Positions 1-4,600 of a DNA stretch of 6,780 bases are shown here, one piece after another (within the stretch, counting starts at the first letter, position 1; every line of letters begins with the position of its first letter). This DNA comes from Prolixibacteraceae bacterium (GTDB lineage: Bacteria; Bacteroidota; Bacteroidia; Bacteroidales; Prolixibacteraceae), in contig WRIQ01000064.1 of NCBI GenBank assembly GCA_009782655.1, forward strand, positions 1 through 6,780, read 5' to 3'. The translations under genes and the position numbers were made by a program. The notes under the pieces are model-generated. The model saw nothing but the letters and a program-made list of their open reading frames with translations, was not told the DNA's origin and searched no databases.

Positions 1-16
1 CAAAACACAATAAATC

Positions 17-1183
17 ATGCAAATTTGCATTACCAACACTACAATTTATTCGGAGACGGAAATCATTCCAAATGGTACGATTGTGATTGAAGATGAAAAG
101 ATTACGGCAATTCATCCGAGGTTTGTGAATGACGAACACGCTACGATTGTCGACGGGACAGGTCTGTCGGCAATCCCCGGTTATATTGATACCCACTGTC
201 ATGGGGGCGACGGATTTGATTGCAACGAAGGAACAATCGGGTCGGTTAACGGAATGAGGGATTTTTACGGACGTCGTGGCGTGACCACGCTCTTTCCTAC
301 GTTGGGCGCCAATGCGATACCAGCCATCGTCACAGGATTGGAAACCATCCGTACCGCCATGTTACAAAACAAGCCGGGTCGCACGGAAATCTGCGGATGC
401 CATCTCGAAGGGCCTTTTTTGAATAAAGCATACAAAGGATGCCAAACCGAAAGCCATATTATACCGCTGAACGATGAATACCTGCAACTATATGATACTC
501 ATAAAGATGTGATCCGGCGAACAACGATAGCACCCGAAGTCGGACAGAATGTAGCGTATTTTCCTGCGCTTGCCGATATGGGTATCAAAGTAACCATCGG
601 GCACAGTTGCGCCGAATACAAAGAAATAGAATATGCAGTCAGCCAGGGCGCCGTTGGGGTAACGCATCTGTACAATGCCATGTCGCAAACGAAAAAGGTA
701 GGCCCCTACCGTATCGGAGGGGTATTGGAAGCCGGACTGACCTTAGACGAACTGTATGCCGAGATCATTGCCGACGGGTATCATCTGCCGAACGAACTGA
801 TCCGGATTGCCTACCGTTGTAAGGGCGCTGACAAATTAACGGTTTGTTCCGATGCCAATTGCGCTGCAGGAGGTGTCGAAGGAGCTGTCTTTTACACCTG
901 CGACACTTCATTTGTGGTTGAAAAGGGAGTGGCTATGAATATCAAACGCACATCGTTTGCCTCATCCATTTCGCCCATCGACAGTATGGTGCGTCACCTG
1001 ATCTTCAACGTAAAGCTACCGGCGTCGGATGTGGTAAAGATGGCGAGCATCACAACAGCCCGTATGATGAGGATAGACCACCGCAAAGGCTCAATCGCCA
1101 TCGGCAAAGATGCCGACATCAACTTAGTCGATAATCAATTCAACGTAATCAAAACTTTCTGTAAAGGGCAGGAAGTTCAATAA
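17..1183 (+). CDS. nagA: N-acetylglucosamine-6-phosphate deacetylase
   Basis: Cytoplasmic amidohydrolase that removes the acetyl group from GlcNAc-6-phosphate, giving glucosamine-6-phosphate and acetate, used in amino-sugar catabolism and cell-wall recycling. The 388 residues match the usual family length. The family landmarks appear in order: a small N-terminal beta domain; the metal-site motif DTHCHGGDGFD (His60, His62); HLEGPFLN (Glu131, metal ligand) followed by KGCQ; GHS (His196); THLYNAM (His217); DGYH (His256); SDANCAAG with Asp279 as the expected catalytic acid; and a C-terminal KGSIAIGKDADI segment that closes the beta domain. The HxH form suggests a second metal-ligand pair that E. 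coli NagA lacks; this is inference from the motif. The ATG at 17 gives a full-length N-terminus. No Shine-Dalgarno is visible in the 16 upstream bases, and the promoter is outside the window. No strong terminator follows. All key residues seem intact. Confidence 0.95.
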   Translation: MQICITNTTIYSETEIIPNGTIVIEDEKITAIHPRFVNDEHATIVDGTGLSAIPGYIDTHCHGGDGFDCNEGTIGSVNGMRDFYGRRGVTTLFPTLGANAIPAIVTGLETIRTAMLQNKPGRTEICGCHLEGPFLNKAYKGCQTESHIIPLNDEYLQLYDTHKDVIRRTTIAPEVGQNVAYFPALADMGIKVTIGHSCAEYKEIEYAVSQGAVGVTHLYNAMSQTKKVGPYRIGGVLEAGLTLDELYAEIIADGYHLPNELIRIAYRCKGADKLTVCSDANCAAGGVEGAVFYTCDTSFVVEKGVAMNIKRTSFASSISPIDSMVRHLIFNVKLPASDVVKMASITTARMMRIDHRKGSIAIGKDADINLVDNQFNVIKTFCKGQEVQ

Positions 1184-1212
1184 ACAATGCATATATAAAG
1201 TCTAATAAAAAC

Positions 1213-1272
1213 ATTCTCAGTTTTGGCATTTAGTAAGATTAGAACTATTTTTATCCTCAGTTTTGACATTTA
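1213..1272. repeat. Pair of 20-bp direct repeats, 40 bp apart, upstream of the orphan membrane gene
   Basis: The two copies are 1213-1232 (ATTCTCAGTTTTGGCATTTA) and 1253-1272 (ATCCTCAGTTTTGACATTTA). They match at 18 of 20 positions with an offset of exactly 40 bases. The core CTCAGTTTTGGC of copy 1 occurs a third time inside the following gene at 1736-1747. Copy 2 also overlaps an imperfect inverted repeat (TTTTGAC at 1261-1267 against GCCAAAA at 1274-1280). They could be tandem regulator-binding sites, remnants of a mobile element, or parts of a promoter region. The sequence does not decide between these. Confidence 0.6.
1222..1253 (+). promoter_or_regulatory. Possible Bacteroidetes-type promoter for the orphan membrane gene
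   Basis: TTTG at 1222-1225 is followed after 20 bases by TATTTTTA at 1246-1253. This is close to the Bacteroidetes pattern of a -33 TTTG and a -7 TAnnTTTG, but the last base of the -7 box is A, not G. The implied transcript would start near 1260, about 45 bases before the ATG at 1304. In an AT-rich region such a match can arise by chance. Confidence 0.25.
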
Positions 1273-1303
1273 AGCCAAAACAAACAATAAAACAAGTTTT
1301 GAT

Positions 1304-1837
1304 ATGAAAAAGGAGTTGAATAGGATTTGGTTAATTTTTTTTCTTATAACATGGATTTTGTATATGGGGCTTCATTTCCTTATCTGTAAAGTTCGCGGGA
1401 ATGAATTTGATTTACTCGAAAGAAGTATTTTAGCCACTCTTATGGCATGTATTATAAGTTTTAGTTCAATTGCAGGGGTGTATTTTTCTACTATACGCTC
1501 TAAATATCTGGAAAGCAACGACATTGAAAAGCCAACTTTTAAAGGTGCATGGTTTTCTGTACTTAATATGGCGCAAGGTTTTGATTTCAATTGTCTTAAA
1601 ACTGAAATTGCAGAAAAGTGGATAATTACTTTTTCTGATGATGCGGAAAAGGTATTAAAATTTAGGGAAAGAATAAGTGTTTTCAGAAATTGGGGTGCAG
1701 GAGCATGGTTAACATATGATAGCGATGCCCAAAAACTCAGTTTTGGCTGTTTCACTATGACTGGAACACAAAATGAAATTGCCCGAAAAATGCTAAAAGA
1801 AATTGAGGAATGCATGAAAAAGTATGAACAGGCTTGA
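1304..1837 (+). CDS. Unrecognised two-helix membrane protein, 177 aa
   Basis: I do not recognise a family. The N-terminus has two hydrophobic segments, about residues 8-28 and 40-62, joined by a short polar stretch (KVRGNEFDLLER). They are followed by a soluble domain of about 115 residues with mixed alpha/beta character, ending in a charged helix rich in Glu and Lys. A basic first few residues (MKKELNR) and basic residues after the second helix suggest a hairpin with both ends in the cytoplasm. No catalytic motif, lipobox or repeat is visible. Base composition differs from the neighbours: 59 G+C in the 180 bases 1321-1500 (33%), against 62 in the 120 bases 721-840 of nagA (52%). That is compatible with horizontal acquisition. 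No Shine-Dalgarno precedes the ATG. The gene sits alone between nagA and rimO, 120 bases after nagA, so neighbours give no functional clue. The coding call rests on an uninterrupted frame, membrane-like architecture and a soluble domain of ordinary composition. Confidence 0.7.
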   Translation: MKKELNRIWLIFFLITWILYMGLHFLICKVRGNEFDLLERSILATLMACIISFSSIAGVYFSTIRSKYLESNDIEKPTFKGAWFSVLNMAQGFDFNCLKTEIAEKWIITFSDDAEKVLKFRERISVFRNWGAGAWLTYDSDAQKLSFGCFTMTGTQNEIARKMLKEIEECMKKYEQA

Positions 1838-1845
1838 AAAAGTAT
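1815..1845 (+). repeat. Short direct repeat spanning the stop codon of the membrane gene
   Basis: TGAAAAAGTAT occurs at 1815-1825 and again at 1835-1845, a period of 20 bases. The stop codon TGA (1835-1837) of the membrane-protein gene is the first three bases of the second copy. A small duplication could have created or moved the end of this gene. Chance in an A-rich sequence is the alternative. Confidence 0.45.
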
Positions 1846-1986
1846 CTCAAAATTGAAGCTATGTTCGAAAGTGAGAATCCTCAGGTAACTTTAGGAGTCA
1901 ACATTCAGCCGATGGTAAAACAAGGCTTCACCGACTGGCAGAATTGGAGCGAAGGAGACAGGAAATTTTGTCATTCGGCCATTTGA
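1828..1986 (+). pseudogene. Possible gene remnant: short open frame without a clear family
   Basis: After the membrane gene, the frame +1 base from its stop codon stays open until the TGA at 1984-1986. From the only in-frame ATG (1861) it would encode 41 residues beginning MFESENPQVTLGV and containing GFTDWQNWSEGD. The residue mix (Trp, Gly, Asp, balanced polar content) looks like ordinary protein. The composition returns toward that of the neighbouring genes: 31 of 60 bases G+C at 1921-1980. I do not recognise the sequence. It could be the 3' end of a gene whose front was lost, a real small protein, or noncoding sequence. A frameshifted continuation of the membrane protein is also possible. 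Confidence that it is anything biological is low. Confidence 0.25.
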
Positions 1987-2006
1987 GAAGCGTAACCGAT
2001 GTTTGA

Positions 2007-2025
2007 CCATTTGCAATGCGAATGG
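2007..2025. other. Small hairpin upstream of rimO
   Basis: CCATTTGC (2007-2014) pairs with GCGAATGG (2018-2025) through 8 base pairs including one G-T wobble, around a three-base AAT loop. The bases after it (CATTTTGG) give only a poor U-tract, so it is at best a weak terminator for whatever lies upstream. It ends about 50 bases before the putative rimO -7 box and is probably outside the rimO transcript. Confidence 0.3.
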
Positions 2026-2076
2026 CATTTTGGCAGGAGCAAGATGTCCGTTTTTTCCGCTTCCGGTTTTTTAGAT

Positions 2077-2084
2077 TAATTTTG
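2077..2084 (+). promoter_or_regulatory. Candidate -7 box (TAATTTTG) of the rimO promoter
   Basis: TAATTTTG matches the Bacteroidetes -7 consensus TAnnTTTG exactly. It ends 18 bases before the rimO ATG at 2103, implying a very short leader. Only a T-run (2051-2056) lies where the -33 TTTG would be expected, so the upstream element is weak. Its position also argues against starting rimO at the in-frame ATG at 2016, because a transcript from here would not contain that codon. Confidence 0.45.
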
Positions 2085-2102
2085 CGGGTTCAAAAGCTAA
2101 GA

Positions 2103-3398
2103 ATGAAAAAGAGGACCGTCAATATCATCACGATGGGATGTTCCAAAAATCTGGTTGATTCGGAGGTGTTGCTCCGCCAGTTGGAACGCAACCGCTGGCA
2201 TGTGGCGCACGACGCCGATGGAGGCAGCTTCGACGCGGTGATCATCAACACCTGTGGTTTTATCCACGATGCCAAGCAGGAGTCTGTAGACATGATTCTC
2301 GATTATGCCGATGCAAAAAACAAGGGCGACATTGGAAAGCTCTATGTAATGGGCTGCCTTTCGGAGCGTTACAAAAAAGAGCTGGAAATCGAAATTCCGG
2401 AAGTAGACCGCTATTTTGGGAAATTCGACTTGCAAAGCATTGCCGCGGAACTCAGTGCAACCTATTTTCCCGAATATATCTACGAGCGTAAAATAACAAC
2501 GCCGTCGCACTACGCCTATCTGAAAATTTCCGAAGGCTGCAACCGTCATTGTGCATTTTGCGCCATCCCTGGCATGACAGGAAAATATCATTCACGCACG
2601 ATGAAAAGCCTGGAGCAGGAGGCAAAATATCTCGCCGCCGCAGGCGTGAAAGAGTTGCTCGTCATCGCACAAGACCTTTCGTGGTATGGCTTCGATTTAT
2701 ACGGGAAAAGCATGTTGGCGAGATTGACCGACAGGCTCTCAGAGGCCGAAGGCATCGAATGGGTGCGGCTTCACTATTTCTATCCGTCGCAATTTCCCAT
2801 GGATATCCTGAAGGTTATGCGCGACAATCCGAAAATTTGCAAATATCTCGATATCCCGTTGCAACACATTGCCGATCCTGTTTTGAAAAGTATGAATCGC
2901 AAAGTTACGCGCTCCCAAACCGAAGGGCTCATCCGCGAGATCAGGCAAGCCGTTCCAAATGTGGCGCTGCGAACCACCATGCTGACAGGCTATCCGGGCG
3001 AAACACGGGAAGATTTTGAAGCGTTGTGCCGATTTGTGGAGGAAATTCGTTTCGAGAGACTGGGCGTTTTTCCCTATTCGCATGAAGAAGGTACGCCATC
3101 GTTCGCCCGTCTCGAGGATGACGTCCCCGAAGAGATCAAGCGGGAGAGAGCCGACAGGTTGATGGAAATTCAGCAACAAATATCGCTGGAAATCAACGAA
3201 AGCAAGATTGGCGCAACGCTCCGTGTGATTACCGACCGCCGCGAAGGAAACCGCTATGTTGGACGCACACAATACGACTCACCCGAAGTCGACGGCGAAG
3301 TTTTATTCGCCTCGGAAAAACAAATAAACATCGGCGATTTTGCGGATGTGAAAATTACAGCCGCAGAAGAGTTCGATTTGCTCGGGAACAGTGTTTAG
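2103..3398 (+). CDS. rimO: Ribosomal protein uS12 methylthiotransferase RimO
   Basis: Radical-SAM enzyme that adds a beta-methylthio group to a conserved aspartate of ribosomal protein uS12 (Asp88/89 in E. coli). From the ATG at 2103 it is 431 residues, the usual family length. Domains in order: an N-terminal methylthiotransferase domain starting MKKRTVNIITMGCSKNLVDS, with auxiliary-cluster cysteines Cys13, Cys51 (NTCGF) and Cys85 (MGCLSER); the radical-SAM domain with the CxxxCxxC motif CNRHCAFC (Cys146, Cys150, Cys153); then a C-terminal TRAM domain from about residue 365, containing GRTQYDSPEVDGEV, the segment that separates RimO from MiaB relatives. The frame is open back to an ATG at 2016, but the extra 29 residues are basic and aromatic, unlike the family, and precede the conserved start. 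No Shine-Dalgarno is seen. The gene appears to be its own transcription unit, convergent with the skp genes. Confidence 0.96.
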   Translation: MKKRTVNIITMGCSKNLVDSEVLLRQLERNRWHVAHDADGGSFDAVIINTCGFIHDAKQESVDMILDYADAKNKGDIGKLYVMGCLSERYKKELEIEIPEVDRYFGKFDLQSIAAELSATYFPEYIYERKITTPSHYAYLKISEGCNRHCAFCAIPGMTGKYHSRTMKSLEQEAKYLAAAGVKELLVIAQDLSWYGFDLYGKSMLARLTDRLSEAEGIEWVRLHYFYPSQFPMDILKVMRDNPKICKYLDIPLQHIADPVLKSMNRKVTRSQTEGLIREIRQAVPNVALRTTMLTGYPGETREDFEALCRFVEEIRFERLGVFPYSHEEGTPSFARLEDDVPEEIKRERADRLMEIQQQISLEINESKIGATLRVITDRREGNRYVGRTQYDSPEVDGEVLFASEKQINIGDFADVKITAAEEFDLLGNSV

Positions 3399-3410
3399 CA
3401 AAAAAAATGT

Positions 3411-3444
3411 AGAAAAGGCCATCCGAAACCGGACAGCCTTTTCT
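3411..3444. terminator. Bidirectional terminator between rimO and the skp genes
   Basis: AGAAAAGGC (3411-3419) pairs with GCCTTTTCT (3436-3444). Inside this 9-bp stem is a symmetric CA/CA internal loop and a further 4 bp, TCCG (3422-3425) with CGGA (3430-3433), closed by an AAAC loop. Read on the + strand it lies 12 bases after the rimO stop, with the U-rich run inside the stem's right arm. Read on the - strand it lies 26 bases after the end of the second skp gene and is followed, after a few bases, by a run of eight T (complement of A-run 3400-3407). It is well placed to end both convergent transcripts. Confidence 0.8.
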
Positions 3445-3470
3445 TAACATTTATGAATAACCTTTGATTC

Positions 3471-3986
3471 TTACAATCCCAATTTTTGTTTCGCCAGCGG
3501 CAACACATCAACGCTTTCAGATGATCTGAAGAGAACTGTTCCGCCCAATTGGTCATTCACATTAAAGATGTAAATCAGCCCTTTTTCTTTTCCCACATCC
3601 TGAACCGCTTTTTGCGCTTTTTCGTAGATGGGCTCCATCAACTCAACCTGCTTCTGCTGCAACAATTGTGGCGCGGTTTCCTGATAGGCGACTATTCTCT
3701 GCTGTAATGTCCTGATTTCCTCTTCTTTCGAATCTCGTACCAACTGCGTCAGCGAATCGCGCTTGTTGACGAAATCGGTCATTTTCGTTTGATATTCGCT
3801 TTGGAATACAGCGTATTGTTCTTCCATTCCGGCAACTTCCTTGTTAAAATCATCGGTCGCCTTTTTCATTTCCGGCATCAAAGCTACCAGTTCCTCAAGA
3901 TTAATATGCCCGAACTTTTGTCCGAACGACACGCCACTGACAAATACCAGTGATGCAACAACTACAATTTTTAATACATTTTTCAT
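3471..3986 (-). CDS. skp: Periplasmic chaperone of the Skp/OmpH family, second copy
   Basis: Predicted periplasmic holdase that binds unfolded outer-membrane proteins on their way to the BAM complex; the family forms trimers with long coiled-coil arms. The 171 residues begin with a signal peptide, MKNVLKI then a hydrophobic core, with likely cleavage after SFG (residue 22). A short beta segment follows (KFGHINLEELVALMPEM, the family's N-terminal core strand), then a long charged and Gln-rich helical region, about residues 38-125, consistent with the coiled-coil arms. The C-terminal core contains KGLIYIFNVNDQLGGTVLF. The start is the only ATG giving a full signal peptide. The gene lies 42 bases after skp copy 1 and is last in the bamA-skp-skp order, before the terminator. 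Similarity to copy 1 is limited to the family pattern, so this is an old paralogue and not a recent duplication. Family assignment is firm; individual clients are unknown. Confidence 0.9.
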   Translation of the reverse strand: MKNVLKIVVVASLVFVSGVSFGQKFGHINLEELVALMPEMKKATDDFNKEVAGMEEQYAVFQSEYQTKMTDFVNKRDSLTQLVRDSKEEEIRTLQQRIVAYQETAPQLLQQKQVELMEPIYEKAQKAVQDVGKEKGLIYIFNVNDQLGGTVLFRSSESVDVLPLAKQKLGL

Positions 3987-4012
3987 ACTTCAAACTAATG
4001 ATTATTTTTACA

Positions 4013-4020
4013 CAAATATA
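4013..4020 (-). promoter_or_regulatory. Candidate -7 box (TATATTTG) for skp copy 2
   Basis: On the - strand TATATTTG matches the Bacteroidetes -7 consensus TAnnTTTG exactly. It lies in the 42-base gap between the two skp genes, 26 bases before the ATG of copy 2 (3986). A TTG lies about 22 bases further upstream, within the end of copy 1, roughly where a -33 element is expected. The gap is very AT-rich, so a chance match is possible. If real, copy 2 can be transcribed separately from bamA. Confidence 0.4.
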
Positions 4021-4028
4021 AATCAATT

Positions 4029-4544
4029 TTAATTTTTATAACCAAGTTTTTGCAAAACCTGATCACTTAAATCGAATCTGGGATTCGTAACGAAGAGTGT
4101 GGCATTGCTGGCCTTGTCGAAAATTACGGCATAGGCACCATCGTTGGCAATTTCCTGAACAGCATTATATATATCGTCCTGAATGGGTTTTATCAGGGCT
4201 TGACGGCGTTTGTACAAATCGCCGGTAGGGCCGAAATACTTGCGCTGAAGTTCCTTGTATTCCTTTTCTTTGGTAATTATCACATCTTCGCGTTTGCGTT
4301 TCATGTCTTCCGAAAGCAATACGCTCTCCGACTGATAATCTTTGTACATCTTTTCAACTTCGGCATACATCGATTCGAGTTCTTTCTGATATTGTTGCGA
4401 GAGTTGATCCAACTGTTCCTGAGCCGCATTAAAAGCCGGAATATTCTCAAGAATATAATCAGAATCAATAAATGCGAATTTCTGAGCCTGAGCTCCTGCG
4501 GCCATCATGGCCACCATTCCGAGAATTAAAACAATTTTTTTCAT
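4029..4544 (-). CDS. skp: Periplasmic chaperone of the Skp/OmpH family, first copy
   Basis: Predicted periplasmic chaperone for outer-membrane proteins, acting upstream of BamA. The 171 residues begin with a clear signal peptide (MKKIVLILGM, cleavage expected after AQA, residue 20). The mature start KFAFIDSDYILENIPAF is the typical Skp/OmpH N-terminal strand and turn. Residues about 40-110 form a highly charged Glu/Lys/Gln-rich helical stretch expected to make the coiled-coil arms. The C-terminal part (IKPIQDDIYNAVQEIANDGAYAVIFDKA) returns to the core domain. It starts 56 bases after the bamA stop on the same strand with no terminator in between, so co-transcription with bamA is likely. Only a nine-base TAAAATTTG, an imperfect -7 box, is seen in that gap. 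It has the same length as copy 2 but differs in sequence, especially in the arms and C-terminus. Confidence 0.92.
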   Translation of the reverse strand: MKKIVLILGMVAMMAAGAQAQKFAFIDSDYILENIPAFNAAQEQLDQLSQQYQKELESMYAEVEKMYKDYQSESVLLSEDMKRKREDVIITKEKEYKELQRKYFGPTGDLYKRRQALIKPIQDDIYNAVQEIANDGAYAVIFDKASNATLFVTNPRFDLSDQVLQKLGYKN

Positions 4545-4600
4545 GCCTTATAGTTTTAAATTTTTCCAGAATTTATGTTTGACAAATTTTACGCCATTTT

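Larger units (their letters stand above)
1838..2102. other. Intergenic stretch between the membrane gene and rimO
   Basis: These 265 bases hold no complete gene that I can support. They contain the possible remnant frame up to 1986, a small hairpin at 2007-2025, and the candidate rimO promoter near 2077. No tRNA-like or other structured RNA pattern was apparent by eye. Confidence 0.6.

Noticed and set aside
1184..1215. Terminator directly after nagA
   Set aside because: The sequence is AT-rich but no stem of useful length followed by a T-run can be drawn.
1372..1815. 147-codon frame on the - strand inside the orphan membrane gene
   Set aside because: No conserved features and a Ser/Leu/Ile-biased translation. 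The + strand frame gives coherent membrane helices and a soluble domain, so it is preferred, though no family match supports either.
1970..2026. Inverted pair GTCATTCG (1970-1977) and CGAATGGC (2019-2026) as ends of a small mobile element
   Set aside because: Only 8 bases with one mismatch, no matching target duplication at the flanks, and the right arm also pairs in the better hairpin at 2007-2025.
2097..3272. Long open frames antisense to rimO (for example 2097-2591 and 2739-3272, - strand)
   Set aside because: They lie fully within a confidently identified gene, show no family features, and are explained by the codon use of rimO.
4545..4600. Promoter for skp copy 1 in the bamA-skp gap
   Set aside because: TAAAATTTG has three bases between TA and TTTG instead of two, and no other good box is present; co-transcription with bamA is simpler.
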